A stretch of DNA of 64,000 bases from CALITV01 sp964415795 (lineage in GTDB: Bacteria; UBP6; UBA1177; JAKLFG01), in contig CAYQBN010000010.1 of NCBI GenBank assembly GCA_964415795.1, positions 46,813-110,812 of the forward strand. Reading direction: 5' to 3'. Shown here piece after piece: positions 52,503 through 61,498 of this stretch (within the stretch, counting starts at the first letter, position 1; each line of letters opens with the position of its first letter). The position numbers and the translations under genes were made by a program. Below the pieces are notes generated by a model. The model saw only the letters and a program-made list of their open reading frames with translations. It was not told where the DNA came from and did no database searches.

Positions 52503-53840
52503 GTGAGTTTCAAAACCTTCAAGATCGGCGGCGTTCATCCGCCGGAGAACAAACTGTCGGCAGGGGTTCCCATCGAGGCGGCCCCTCTGCCGAAACGGGT
52601 CTTTATCCACCTCGGCCAACACCTCGGCGCGCCGGCCAAGCCGGTCGTCCAGAAGGGCGACAAGGTCAAGGTCGGTACGCTCATCGGGACCGCCGAGGGC
52701 TTCATCTCGGCCAACGTTCATTCCTCGGTGTCGGGCACCGTCTTCGGCATCGAGCCGGTCGCCGATGTGTCGGGCTACAAGCGCCCCGCCGTCATCATCG
52801 ATGTCGAGGGAGACGATTGGGAACCGGCGATCGACCGCACGCCGACATTGAAGAAAGAGATCACCCTCGACAAGAAGGCGATCGTCGAGAAAATCAAAGA
52901 GGCGGGCATCGTCGGGCTCGGCGGCGCCACTTTCCCGGCCCATGTCAAGTACATGGTCCCCGAGGGAAAGAAGATTGACACGCTCCTCATCAACGGCGTC
53001 GAGTGCGAGCCCTACCTCACGAGCGACCATCGGCTCATGCTCGAGCGTTCCGACGAACTGCTTGTCGGCACCCGCATCCTCATGACAGCGCTCGGCGTCG
53101 AGAAAGCGATCATCGGCATCGAGGCCAACAAGCCCGATGCGATCGCGCTCCTCGAGCGGAAGGCGAAGGATCATCTGGGCATCACCGTTCAGCCGCTCAA
53201 GGTGCAGTATCCGCAGGGGGCAGAGAAGCAACTCATCAAAGCGTGCATCAACCGCGAGGTTCCCTCGGGCAAACTTCCGCTCGATGTCGGCTGTGTGGTG
53301 AGCAATGTCGGCACTGTTGTGGCAGTGTACGAAGCGGTGCAAAAAAATAAGCCGCTCTTCGAGCGTATCGTGACGATCACTGGCAAGAAGATGACAAAGC
53401 GCGCCAACTTCGTCGTGCGCATCGGCACCCCGATAAGCGAACTCATTGCGGCCTGTGGCGGCGCACCGGAGGGGACCACGAAACTCATCAACGGCGGCCC
53501 CATGATGGGCAAGGCGATGATCTCCGCCGACATACCGGTGACCAAGGGAACCTCGGGAGTCATCCTCGTGGACGCAAGCGAAGCCAAGCGGCGCGAACCG
53601 TCGGCATGCATCCGGTGTGCCAAGTGCGTCGAAGCGTGCCCGATGGGTCTCGAGCCCTACCTCATCGAGAAACTCACCGATTATTCTCGCTGGGATGAAG
53701 CAGAAGAGGTTGGCGCCGCCGACTGCGTCGAGTGCGGTTCATGCCAGTTCACCTGTCCCGCCGCACGGCCGCTTCTCGACAACATACGGCTCGCCAAGGC
53801 AACGGTCATGAGAATCAGAAGAGAACGGAGCAAGAAATGA
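52503..53840 (+). CDS. rnfC: Electron transport complex subunit RnfC
   Basis: NADH-binding Rnf subunit: GLGGATFPAHVKY, an NADH/FMN region (VGTLIGTAEGFISANVHSSVSG), and two [4Fe-4S] motifs (CIRCAKCVEACPMGLEPYL; CVECGSCQFTCPAARPLL). 445 aa. GTG 52503 follows TAAGGAG. Last codons overlap rnfD (ATGA). Lacks the long Ala/Lys-rich C-terminal extension of E. coli RsxC. Confidence 0.97.
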   Translation: MSFKTFKIGGVHPPENKLSAGVPIEAAPLPKRVFIHLGQHLGAPAKPVVQKGDKVKVGTLIGTAEGFISANVHSSVSGTVFGIEPVADVSGYKRPAVIIDVEGDDWEPAIDRTPTLKKEITLDKKAIVEKIKEAGIVGLGGATFPAHVKYMVPEGKKIDTLLINGVECEPYLTSDHRLMLERSDELLVGTRILMTALGVEKAIIGIEANKPDAIALLERKAKDHLGITVQPLKVQYPQGAEKQLIKACINREVPSGKLPLDVGCVVSNVGTVVAVYEAVQKNKPLFERIVTITGKKMTKRANFVVRIGTPISELIAACGGAPEGTTKLINGGPMMGKAMISADIPVTKGTSGVILVDASEAKRREPSACIRCAKCVEACPMGLEPYLIEKLTDYSRWDEAEEVGAADCVECGSCQFTCPAARPLLDNIRLAKATVMRIRRERSKK

Positions 53841-54859
53841 CCAGATACATCGTTTCGCTGTCGCCCCACGAAAAGGGGCCGCTCTCGACAGAAAAGATCA
53901 TGTGGGGCGTCGTGCTGGCGCTCCTCCCCTCGTTCGGGTTCGCCGCTTACTTCTTCGGCATCCGGGCGATCGTCGTGACGCTCGTCGCTATGATCGCCTG
54001 CATCCTCACCGAGTTCGTCATTCAGAAGTATCTCATGAAGACGACCGTCACCGCATTCGACGGATCAGCGGCGGTCACCGGCATCCTCCTTGCTTTCAAC
54101 GTTCCTTCGAGCATTCCGCTCTGGGAGATCGTCGTAGGCTCGATCTTCGCGATCGCTATCGGTAAGATGGTCTTCGGCGGCCTCGGCCGTAACCCCTTCA
54201 ATCCGGCGCTCCTTGGCCGTGCCTTCATGCTCGCCTCGTTCCCAGTGGATATGACGACATGGCCGATACCGGTGAAGACCCAGTGGCTCTGGACCATGGG
54301 CAAAACGGTGGATGGCACCACCGCCGCCACGCCGCTCGGTTTCCTCAAAGAGGGCGTCAAGATGGGCGACTCGGTCGGCGCCCTTGCCGCGAACCGCCCG
54401 GAGCTCTTCGACTACTTCAACCTCTTCATCGGCAATGTCGGCGGATGCATCGGCGAGGTGAGTGCGCTCGCGATCCTCATCGGCGGCGCGTACCTGATCT
54501 ACAAAAAGATCATCACATGGCACATCCCAGTCTTCTACCTTCTCGCACTGGCAGTCATCACCGGCATCTTCTGGCTCATGGACCCGACCAAATATGCCGA
54601 TCCGCTCTTCCATGTGCTCGCTGGCGGCGCGATGCTCGGCGCATGGTTCATGGCAACCGACATGGTGACGAGCCCCATGACGGTGAAGGGACAGATCATC
54701 TTTGCGGTGTGCGGCGGGCTCTTGTGCGGACTCATCCGGCTCTTCGGCAGCTTCCCCGAAGGATGCTCCTACTCGATCCTCATCATGAACGCCTTCGTAC
54801 CGCTCATAGACAAATATGTGAAGCCGACCCGCTTCGGGAAGGAGGTGAACTATGGCTAA
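53837..54859 (+). CDS. rnfD: Electron transport complex subunit RnfD
   Basis: 340 aa multi-pass protein with the flavinylation motif DGTTAATPLGFLKEGV (covalent FMN on Thr, family rule S/T-x-A-T). GRNPFNPALLGRAFM and the C-terminal GGLLCGLIRLFGSFPEGCSYSILIMN are typical. ATG 53837 overlaps the rnfC stop; the frame upstream to 53732 overlaps rnfC and is not used. The gene overlaps rnfG by eight bases. Confidence 0.97.
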   Translation: MTRYIVSLSPHEKGPLSTEKIMWGVVLALLPSFGFAAYFFGIRAIVVTLVAMIACILTEFVIQKYLMKTTVTAFDGSAAVTGILLAFNVPSSIPLWEIVVGSIFAIAIGKMVFGGLGRNPFNPALLGRAFMLASFPVDMTTWPIPVKTQWLWTMGKTVDGTTAATPLGFLKEGVKMGDSVGALAANRPELFDYFNLFIGNVGGCIGEVSALAILIGGAYLIYKKIITWHIPVFYLLALAVITGIFWLMDPTKYADPLFHVLAGGAMLGAWFMATDMVTSPMTVKGQIIFAVCGGLLCGLIRLFGSFPEGCSYSILIMNAFVPLIDKYVKPTRFGKEVNYG

Positions 54860-55427
54860 GAAACTCGAATCGACCTTCGGCAACATGCTGATCGTACTCC
54901 TCGCCATCGGCATCGTGTCCGCTTTCGCACTTGGGTTCACCTACACGAAGACCCGCCCCGAGATAGAGGCGGCGACGAAGAAGAAGCAGGAAAAGATCAT
55001 CCGCGAGGTGCTCGACGGAATTCAGTTCGACAACGACCCGCTCGGCGAGAAATACACCGCCGCCGGATTCGACGGTCTCGAGATATATCCTGCCAAGCAG
55101 GGAGGCCAACTGGTCGGCGCGGCGGTGAAGAGTTTCTCTCCGCGCGGCTACTCCGGCAATGTCTGGATCATGGTAGGCCTCAAACCGGACGGAACGATCA
55201 ACCGCACTGCGGTCGTGGAACACAAGGAGACGCCGGGACTGGGGACCAAGATGGCGACGCCGTGGCGTGACCAGTACAACGGCAAGAACCCCGGGACGAA
55301 CAACCTGAAGGTAAGGCAGGACGGCGGCGAGGTGGACGCCATCACCGCGGCGACCATCAGTTCGCGCGCCTTCTCCGAAGCGGTGCAAAAAGCGTATGAC
55401 GCCTTCAAGAAGGGAGGTGAGCGATGA
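54852..55427 (+). CDS. rnfG: Electron transport complex subunit RnfG
   Basis: One N-terminal membrane helix (about residues 11-30) and an FMN-binding domain with the covalent FMN motif TAATIS (T168), matching the S/T-x-A-T-x-S/T rule. 191 aa. It overlaps rnfD and rnfE. GGAGG lies just upstream of ATG 54852. FMN transfer probably requires an ApbE flavin transferase, not seen in the window. Confidence 0.96.
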   Translation: MAKKLESTFGNMLIVLLAIGIVSAFALGFTYTKTRPEIEAATKKKQEKIIREVLDGIQFDNDPLGEKYTAAGFDGLEIYPAKQGGQLVGAAVKSFSPRGYSGNVWIMVGLKPDGTINRTAVVEHKETPGLGTKMATPWRDQYNGKNPGTNNLKVRQDGGEVDAITAATISSRAFSEAVQKAYDAFKKGGER

Positions 55428-56017
55428 ACCTGCTCAAAGAATTCACCAAAGGGCTCCTCAAAGAGAACCCTATCCTCGTGCTCTTGCTCGGCATGTGTCC
55501 GACGCTCGCCGTATCAAGCAGTGCCTTCAACGGACTCGGCATGGGACTCGCGGCGACCTTCGTCCTCGTCTGCTCGAATGTGGCCATATCGCTCCTCAAG
55601 AATCTCATCCCCGACAAGGTGCGCATCCCTGCCTTCATCGTCGTCATCGCGTCGTTCGTGACGATCGTTGACCTTTCGATGCAGGCCTTCACGCCAGCCC
55701 TCTCCGAATCGCTCGGCGTTTTCATCCCGCTCATCGTCGTCAACTGCATCATCCTCGCCCGCGCCGAGGCGTTCGCATCGAAGAACGGCATCGTCGCGAG
55801 CCTGTTCGACGGCCTTGGGATGGGCCTCGGTTTCACCATCGCGCTGACGATCCTCGGCGGTATCCGTGAGATTGTGGGCGACGGGAAGTTCTTTGGCATC
55901 CCGCTTTTCGGCGACAACCCGACGACCGTCCTCATCTTCATCCTGCCGCCCGGCGCCTTCGTGGCGCTCGGTCTTCTCATCGCCTTCGTGAACAAGTTCA
56001 TCAAGAAAGCGGCGTAA
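55424..56017 (+). CDS. rnfE: Electron transport complex subunit RnfE
   Basis: Six-helix protein paralogous to RnfA. Motifs: KENPILVLLLGMCPTLAVSSSAFNG at the N terminus and GLGMGLGFTIALTILGGIRE. 197 aa. ATG 55424 overlaps the rnfG stop. RnfA and RnfE together form the ion channel core. Confidence 0.96.
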   Translation: MNLLKEFTKGLLKENPILVLLLGMCPTLAVSSSAFNGLGMGLAATFVLVCSNVAISLLKNLIPDKVRIPAFIVVIASFVTIVDLSMQAFTPALSESLGVFIPLIVVNCIILARAEAFASKNGIVASLFDGLGMGLGFTIALTILGGIREIVGDGKFFGIPLFGDNPTTVLIFILPPGAFVALGLLIAFVNKFIKKAA

Positions 56018-56029
56018 GGGAGGCACCTC

Positions 56030-56605
56030 ATGTCGTACTTCAACATCATCATCGGATCGATATTCGTCAACAACATCGTGCTCGCGATGTTCCTCGGTAT
56101 CTGCCCGTTCCTCGGCGTGAGCTCACGCATCTCGACCTCCGTCGGTATGGGGGCGGCGGTCGTGTTCGTCATGGCGCTCGCGACGACGGTCACCTACCTC
56201 ATTCAGAGCTATGTGCTCGTGCCGCTCGAGATCGGATTCATGCAGACGATCGTCTACATCCTCGTCATCGCCGCGCTCGTCCAGATGGTCGAGATCATCC
56301 TCAAAAAGGTAAGTCAGCCGCTCTATCAGGCGCTTGGCATCTTTCTGCCGCTCATCACGACCAACTGCGCGGTCCTTGGCGTGGCGCTTCTCGTTATAAA
56401 GAAGAACTTCTCGCTTCCCGAAGCGGTCGTCTACGCGATCGCCAACGCCATCGGATTCTCGTTCGCACTCGTCATTTTCGCCGGCATCCGAGAACGGCTC
56501 GCCCTCGTGGACATTCCCAAGCCGATGCGTGGCGCGCCGATAGCGCTCATCACCGCTGGTCTCCTCTCGCTCGCCTTCATGGGCTTCGCCGGGATGGTCA
56601 AGTAG
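56030..56605 (+). CDS. rnfA: Electron transport complex subunit RnfA
   Basis: Six-helix paralogue of RnfE: NNIVLAMFLGICPFLGVSS, LITTNCAVLGVALL, SFALVIFAGIRERL. 191 aa, with GGAGGCACC upstream of ATG 56030. Last gene of the operon, which as a whole should couple ferredoxin:NAD+ oxidoreduction to Na+ (or H+) export. The last eight bases overlap the opposing spl-like gene. Confidence 0.97.
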   Translation: MSYFNIIIGSIFVNNIVLAMFLGICPFLGVSSRISTSVGMGAAVVFVMALATTVTYLIQSYVLVPLEIGFMQTIVYILVIAALVQMVEIILKKVSQPLYQALGIFLPLITTNCAVLGVALLVIKKNFSLPEAVVYAIANAIGFSFALVIFAGIRERLALVDIPKPMRGAPIALITAGLLSLAFMGFAGMVK

Positions 56606-57659
56606 CCAGTCCGGAACGCCGCCACATAAAATCTTTTTCCATGCACAGATGCACCGGAACATCAGGCCGGTGAAGATGTATCCGCGCAACGAGCTCCCGA
56701 TAGAAGAGAGCCCGAAGCGGAGCAAAATAGCGCATCTTATGGTCTTCCCGCGAAGGAAAAAGCTCGCCAAGGTGCGGGAGCGACTCCGGCCACCGCTCGC
56801 GCACGAGCCGCGCCATCGGTACCGGATAGCGAAGACCACCGAGGCTCACCCATGCGATGCGACGGCGGTCAAAGTCGGAAAAGAGTCGATCAACAAGTGC
56901 ACGGTATTCATCGAGCAGATATTCCTGCATGATAAGGGGATCGAAGTGGAGCGCGACGCGGCCCCCGACGGCGATGAACCGCTGTGCCGCCGCTATCCGT
57001 TCGGACATCGGCGCGGTGTCCCGCTCTTCCGACTTATGGAACCGCTCGATATTGACCGAAAGACCGAGGACGAGATCGGTGTCGGGAAAGCGCTCCTTCG
57101 CGGTAATGAGGTTCCCGACCACCGCCGATTTGGTCTTGAACTCAAAAGTGACCTTCTTTTGCCACCCGTTGCGCGCTATCATCGCGGCGAAGAATCCCGA
57201 TTCGTCGAGCAAGTCGTCGAGCGCAAGGCTGTCAGCGAGCTCGCCGGTCCCTACCCGAAGAGTCCTGTGTTCTTCAAGGTGAACCGCGATCTCCTTTTCC
57301 ACCGCATCACGATTCGCGAATATCGAAATGAACGGGTTGTTCGCGAGATACTGTTGAAGGATGCAGTAGGAGCAGTCGAACGGGCACCCTGAGGCGCTCT
57401 GGATGGTGTGATAGCCACAGCAACGGTAGTCGGCGCCGGCGGGGCAGCGACATGGCGAGAGGAACGGCCCTTTGCGCAGGGTGAAAAAAAGCGTCCGCTT
57501 TGCCCGTCGATAGCGATCGTCGAGCGGCAGTGACACCATCTCGGCGATCAGGTCGTCTTTGCTTAAACGCTCAAGGGAAGAACCGTATCGCGCCACCGCC
57601 TTTTCGGCAAGCGACAGATCAGCAAGGGAGCGATCGACGACGATGCGGAATGTGCTCAT
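56598..57659 (-). CDS. Radical SAM protein of the spore-photoproduct-lyase (SplB) family
   Basis: Cluster motif C-x3-C-x2-C (C92, C96, C99; GCPFDCSYCILQQYL). SplB-like later motifs: RVGTGELADSLALDDLLDES and VTFEFKTKSAVVGNL. 353 aa. Spore photoproduct lyase repairs 5-thyminyl-5,6-dihydrothymine in UV-damaged spores. No sporulation genes are visible and the cell is Gram-negative, so this homologue may repair other damage or do something else. Ends the coaD-to-wecB run; starts ten bases after the wecB stop. Confidence 0.82.
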   Translation of the reverse strand: MSTFRIVVDRSLADLSLAEKAVARYGSSLERLSKDDLIAEMVSLPLDDRYRRAKRTLFFTLRKGPFLSPCRCPAGADYRCCGYHTIQSASGCPFDCSYCILQQYLANNPFISIFANRDAVEKEIAVHLEEHRTLRVGTGELADSLALDDLLDESGFFAAMIARNGWQKKVTFEFKTKSAVVGNLITAKERFPDTDLVLGLSVNIERFHKSEERDTAPMSERIAAAQRFIAVGGRVALHFDPLIMQEYLLDEYRALVDRLFSDFDRRRIAWVSLGGLRYPVPMARLVRERWPESLPHLGELFPSREDHKMRYFAPLRALFYRELVARIHLHRPDVPVHLCMEKDFMWRRSGLAT

Positions 57660-57668
57660 AGGAAGGGG

Positions 57669-58739
57669 CTATTTCGGCGCACGGAGGATATCCGCTATCC
57701 GCTCGGCGGCGTGACCGTCGCCGTAAGGGTTCCGCGCACTGGCGAAGGAGGCATAGTAATCGCGGTCGGTAAGCAACCGTTTCGCCGCCGCAACGATATC
57801 GGTCTGCGCGGTCCCGGCAAGCAAAAGCGTCCCTGCCTCGACCCCTTCGGTCCGCTCGGTCTCGCGCCGCATGACGACGACCGGTATCCCGAAAGCGGGC
57901 GCCTCTTCCTGTATGCCGCCTGAATCGGTGAGAACAAGTTCCGACGATGCCATCTCGGTGACAAAGGAAATATAGTCGAGCGGCTCGATCAATTTGACAT
58001 TCGTGATGCCGATAAGCAAAGCCTTCGCTGTCTTCCGGACATTGGGGTTCGGATGGACCGGGTAAAGGAAAGTGTATTCCGGGAAAAGACGCGCCAGTTC
58101 GGCTATCGCGCGACAGATGTGTTCCATCGGTTCCCCGAAGTTTTCGCGTCGGTGAGCGGTGATGAGCACCTGCTTCTTCTTTGAGTGCTTTACCTGCGCC
58201 GCCACCATCTTCACGGTATCGATGACCGTGTTGCCGGTCACGAAGATACCTTCCGGAGAAACTCCCTCGCGAAGCAGATTGTCGCGGTTGAGCGTCGTTG
58301 GAGCGAAATGATAGACCGCTATGCGGTCGGCAAGCATCCGATTCATCTCCTCGGGGAACGGCGAGTAGCGGTCGTAACTGCGCAGGCCCGCTTCGACATG
58401 GGCGACCGGTATCTTTTTGTAGAACGCGGCAAGCGCCGAGGCAAGCGTGGTCGAGGTGTCTCCGTGGACGATGACGAGGGTAGGCTTCTCGGCATCGAGC
58501 ACCGCATCCATCCGCATGAGTATCGAACTCGTGATGTGGGCGAGCGACTGGTTCTCCTTCATGATGTCGAGGTCGGTGTCGGGACGGACGCCGAAGAAGT
58601 CGAAGAGCGGCCGGCAGAGGTCGCGATGCTGACCAGTGTAGAGAAAGTGCGTCGGCACACCGCGACGGCGTAACTCGAGGATGACCGGCACGATCTTGAT
58701 GAATTCCGGCCGGGTACCGACGGATACGAGGATCTTCAT
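57669..58739 (-). CDS. wecB: UDP-N-acetylglucosamine 2-epimerase (non-hydrolysing)
   Basis: Interconverts UDP-GlcNAc and UDP-ManNAc. Family motifs: SVGTRPEFIKIVPVI, VIVHGDTSTTLASALAAFY, PVAHVEAGLRSYDRYSPFPEE, ITAHRRENFGEPM, LTDSGGIQEEAPAFGIPVVVMR. 356 aa. Product feeds ManNAc-containing surface polysaccharide. GGAGG lies just before ATG 58739. No other polysaccharide genes adjoin. Confidence 0.96.
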   Translation of the reverse strand: MKILVSVGTRPEFIKIVPVILELRRRGVPTHFLYTGQHRDLCRPLFDFFGVRPDTDLDIMKENQSLAHITSSILMRMDAVLDAEKPTLVIVHGDTSTTLASALAAFYKKIPVAHVEAGLRSYDRYSPFPEEMNRMLADRIAVYHFAPTTLNRDNLLREGVSPEGIFVTGNTVIDTVKMVAAQVKHSKKKQVLITAHRRENFGEPMEHICRAIAELARLFPEYTFLYPVHPNPNVRKTAKALLIGITNVKLIEPLDYISFVTEMASSELVLTDSGGIQEEAPAFGIPVVVMRRETERTEGVEAGTLLLAGTAQTDIVAAAKRLLTDRDYYASFASARNPYGDGHAAERIADILRAPK

Positions 58740-58748
58740 GACGACCTC

Positions 58749-59528
58749 CTACAACACGCTCTTGCGGCCCGGTTCCTTGAGCAGGTAATCGGGCCGGACG
58801 GTGAACATCGCGCGGAATATGCTCTTGCGGACACGGCGGTGGCGACTCTGCGCCTCGGCGATGAGGTTCTTCACGAAGCGGCGTTCGTTCGATTCGCTGT
58901 AGGGACACCCCTGCGGAAAGGTGCGGATGCCGCGCCGTTTCGCCTCGGCGGCTATCGCCTTCTCGTCCATGTAGAGCATCGGACGGATGACGCGGAACTC
59001 GCCACCGAAGAAGGGGTTGTTGGGCTTCATCGTCTCGGTGCAGGCGCCGTAGAGGATGTTGAGAAGATAGGTCTCCATGAAGTCGTCACGGTGGTGGCCG
59101 AAGGCGATGACATTCGCGCCGACGGTCTTCGCATACTTGAATATCGCGATGCGGCGGTTGCGCGAGCAAAGGTAACAAGGTTTCTTCTTCTCCCGCTCGA
59201 ATGTCTCGAATATCGGCTCGTCAACGGTGTGGAACGGCACGCCGAGCGAGGCGCAGTATTCTCGAAGATACGCCCTCTTTTCATCGTCGCCTTCAAACCC
59301 CATGTGCACGAATATCGCCGAGAGTTTGTAATCGTTGGTCGTTTCGACTTTCTTCCGGGCAAGGAGCGCCAGAAGGAGCGACGAGTCCTTCCCGCCCGAC
59401 AATCCCACCATGATGTGATCGCCGGGATGCACCATATCGTAGTCTTTGATAGCGGTCTCGAGCCGTTTGTGAAGGTTGAGGAAGGCCTTCCCCTCGAGGT
59501 TCGGCCGCAACTTGCGTGCGTTCTTCAT
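58749..59528 (-). CDS. ttcA: tRNA 2-thiocytidine biosynthesis protein TtcA
   Basis: PP-loop ATPase that thiolates C32 of some tRNAs. PP motif SGGKDS (residues 44-49), Cys pair PCYLCSRNRR and a further Cys near the C terminus (FPQGCPYSESN), three Cys as in the Fe-S TtcA enzymes. 259 aa from ATG 59528, whose ATGA overlaps the DUF4416 stop; the frame upstream to 59669 is not used. Confidence 0.9.
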   Translation of the reverse strand: MKNARKLRPNLEGKAFLNLHKRLETAIKDYDMVHPGDHIMVGLSGGKDSSLLLALLARKKVETTNDYKLSAIFVHMGFEGDDEKRAYLREYCASLGVPFHTVDEPIFETFEREKKKPCYLCSRNRRIAIFKYAKTVGANVIAFGHHRDDFMETYLLNILYGACTETMKPNNPFFGGEFRVIRPMLYMDEKAIAAEAKRRGIRTFPQGCPYSESNERRFVKNLIAEAQSRHRRVRKSIFRAMFTVRPDYLLKEPGRKSVL

Positions 59529-60055
59529 CGGGCAATCCTCCGCTGGGCGCGCAGTCGCTCGCGGATACGGGCCAGTTCGTCGCGGTAGCGGCCCTCCTTG
59601 AAATCGGGAAAACTCCACTCGAACGGCTGGAAAGCACCTCTCTGCCAGCGGCAGGTGAAGTCGCCCCAAACACCATCGGCGAGGTAGAGTTTGTGTCCCG
59701 CCCCTTTCATCGAAGCGAGCACGACCTTGTGGTGGTCAACATAGCCGCAATCAAGGTTCGCTCGTCGCCGTCCTTCAATGGCAAGTTGATCTTCAATCTC
59801 GTTGCAGGCATGTTTCATCCCCACCAGTTCGGTCGGCGGCATGAGGCGCTCGAACGCCACGATACGGCGCACAAGCCCCTCCCCCATCTCGTCGCGGTAG
59901 TAATCGGTAAGATCGAAGGAATGGGCGGATCCTTCATAGTCGATCGCTCCCCAGCGGCGCACCAGTTCGGCGCGCACCTGCTCGAACATCGCCGGATCGC
60001 GGTAGAGCACCGCGACGAAGTATTTGACCGCCTCAACGGGAACGGGGCGCGCCAT
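59525..60055 (-). CDS. DUF4416 family protein
   Basis: 176 aa with the DUF4416 pattern: SFDLTDYYRDEMGEGLVRRIVAFERL, RRANLDCGYVDHHKVVLASMKGAGHKLYLADG and WSFPDFKEGRYRDEL. Found in anaerobic deltaproteobacteria and other deep lineages; biochemical role unknown. The start region overlaps the preceding gene by 23 bases and the stop overlaps ttcA by four bases, so it may be linked to tRNA thiolation. Confidence 0.85.
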   Translation of the reverse strand: MARPVPVEAVKYFVAVLYRDPAMFEQVRAELVRRWGAIDYEGSAHSFDLTDYYRDEMGEGLVRRIVAFERLMPPTELVGMKHACNEIEDQLAIEGRRRANLDCGYVDHHKVVLASMKGAGHKLYLADGVWGDFTCRWQRGAFQPFEWSFPDFKEGRYRDELARIRERLRAQRRIAR

Positions 60056-60860
60056 TGTTCACCAAACGAAACGCATGTTCGATAATGTGAGGAGCCACCC
60101 CCATTGTGGAGGAAAGAAAATTCCCGCTCTCTTCTCTCTCGAGCCACCGACGCTCGGTACGGTCGCCGCGACGCACCCTCAACTCCCCTCCCTGCAGATA
60201 GTAGTGCTCCGCCGCCGTCGTCCGGGTAAGAACCGGGTAGGTCATCATCTCCCAACCGAACGAACGGTCCCACGCCACGCCAAAGGTCTCTTCATCGACC
60301 GGAACCGTTTTATAAGTGAGCCGATACTTTCGGTCGCTCCCGCTCCGCGTGTAGAGAGCGACCCGTTCCCTCTCTTCGGGAACGAGCTCGACCACATTGA
60401 AGCGATTCTCCACATGGACAGGAGCGTCTCCCGGAAGCGGAAGCGGCTGATGGATGAGATACCCGGGATCGACGATACACCAACAGCCATTGAACCGCAC
60501 GAGCGCGGCACAGTGGGTATCGGGGCCGTAGCGGCGGTCGGCAAGGACGGGATGCGCCTCGATGCCGGAATGACGCAACACCGCCACGAGCGCCGCCGTG
60601 AGAGAAAAGCAGGTGCCACCGGTTCCGTAAAGCAAGTGATCGCTGATGACCTCGTCCGGGAGACGCCGCGCGCTCGACGGCCCGATGACAGCTTTACGCT
60701 TGATTATCTTGGTGAGATTCTCGTAGGGCATCCGTGCGAACGCGGCACAGACCTGTTCGACGATCTTCTGAGCATCGGCGTCAAGAATGCGCCCTACCAA
60801 CCGATCGATGAGCGATCGGTCGCTGATACGGAACAGCGGATGTTCCTCCCTGGCTTTCAC
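60033..60860 (-). CDS. Arylamine N-acetyltransferase-like (NAT/transglutaminase fold) protein
   Basis: Cys-His-Asp triad in order: C84 (GTGGTCFSLTAAL), H116 (YGPDTHCAALV) and D131 (CWCIVDPGYL). The N-terminal MPYENLTK matches the FENL element of NATs. 275 aa. NATs acetylate arylamines or act as amide synthases; the local genes give no hint of a substrate. ATG 60860 overlaps the pth stop by four bases and the C terminus overlaps DUF4416. Confidence 0.75.
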   Translation of the reverse strand: MKAREEHPLFRISDRSLIDRLVGRILDADAQKIVEQVCAAFARMPYENLTKIIKRKAVIGPSSARRLPDEVISDHLLYGTGGTCFSLTAALVAVLRHSGIEAHPVLADRRYGPDTHCAALVRFNGCWCIVDPGYLIHQPLPLPGDAPVHVENRFNVVELVPEERERVALYTRSGSDRKYRLTYKTVPVDEETFGVAWDRSFGWEMMTYPVLTRTTAAEHYYLQGGELRVRRGDRTERRWLEREESGNFLSSTMGVAPHIIEHAFRLVNNGAPRSR

Positions 60861-61480
60861 GACACGCTCCCTGCGGATTCCTTCGGCACTGGGGGCAAGC
60901 AGGAACGGTTCGCGAAACGATTCGCCGCCGCCGTAAGCCCTTCACGCAGGATCACCGCGAACAGCTCACACCATATCGGCACCCAGAGACGGGATATCGC
61001 CTCTTCCTCGTCGGCCGAGAACGGCGTAAGCACATAATCCTTTCCCTCCATTCCAGCGGGCGGCCGCCCTATGCCAAGGCGTATGCGCCCAAACTGGGGC
61101 GTTCCGATCGATGCAATGATCGAATCGAGCCCCTTATGTCCTGCCGCACCTCCGGTCGTCTTTATCTTCAGAGTACCGAACGGGATGTCGAGATCGTCGT
61201 GGACAACGACGATTTCTTCCGGCGCGATGCCGAAATAACGAACGACCGCCTGCACGCTGTTGCCCGAAAGGTTCATGTAGGTATCGGGCTTGAGCAGGAT
61301 TACGCGCCGATCGGCCTCATCGCGCCGCGACACAAAGCCGAGAAACTTCCGCTCATAGGAGAACGGCGGAAAACCGGCGTTCACCGCTGCGGCGTCAAGA
61401 AAACGAAAACCGATGTTGTGACGGGTCTTTTCGTATCGGAACCCGGGATTGCCGAGTCCCGCGATAAGCAGGAACGGCAT
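60857..61480 (-). CDS. pth: Peptidyl-tRNA hydrolase
   Basis: Releases peptides from stalled peptidyl-tRNA. LIAGLGNPGFRYEKTRHNIGFRFLD (catalytic His in the TRHN), LLKPDTYMNLSG, VVHDDLDIPFG, GGAAGHKGLDSI. 207 aa. rplY lies 18 bases upstream, the common bacterial rplY-pth order. Short C-terminal tail of 20 residues is variable. Confidence 0.96.
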   Translation of the reverse strand: MPFLLIAGLGNPGFRYEKTRHNIGFRFLDAAAVNAGFPPFSYERKFLGFVSRRDEADRRVILLKPDTYMNLSGNSVQAVVRYFGIAPEEIVVVHDDLDIPFGTLKIKTTGGAAGHKGLDSIIASIGTPQFGRIRLGIGRPPAGMEGKDYVLTPFSADEEEAISRLWVPIWCELFAVILREGLTAAANRFANRSCLPPVPKESAGSVS

Positions 61481-61498
61481 CGGGCAGTGACCTGACGG

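Noticed and set aside
57619..58908. Alternative minus-strand frame across wecB
   Set aside because: Out-of-frame relative to wecB, which has full family motifs; the other frame is Arg/Pro/His-rich noise.
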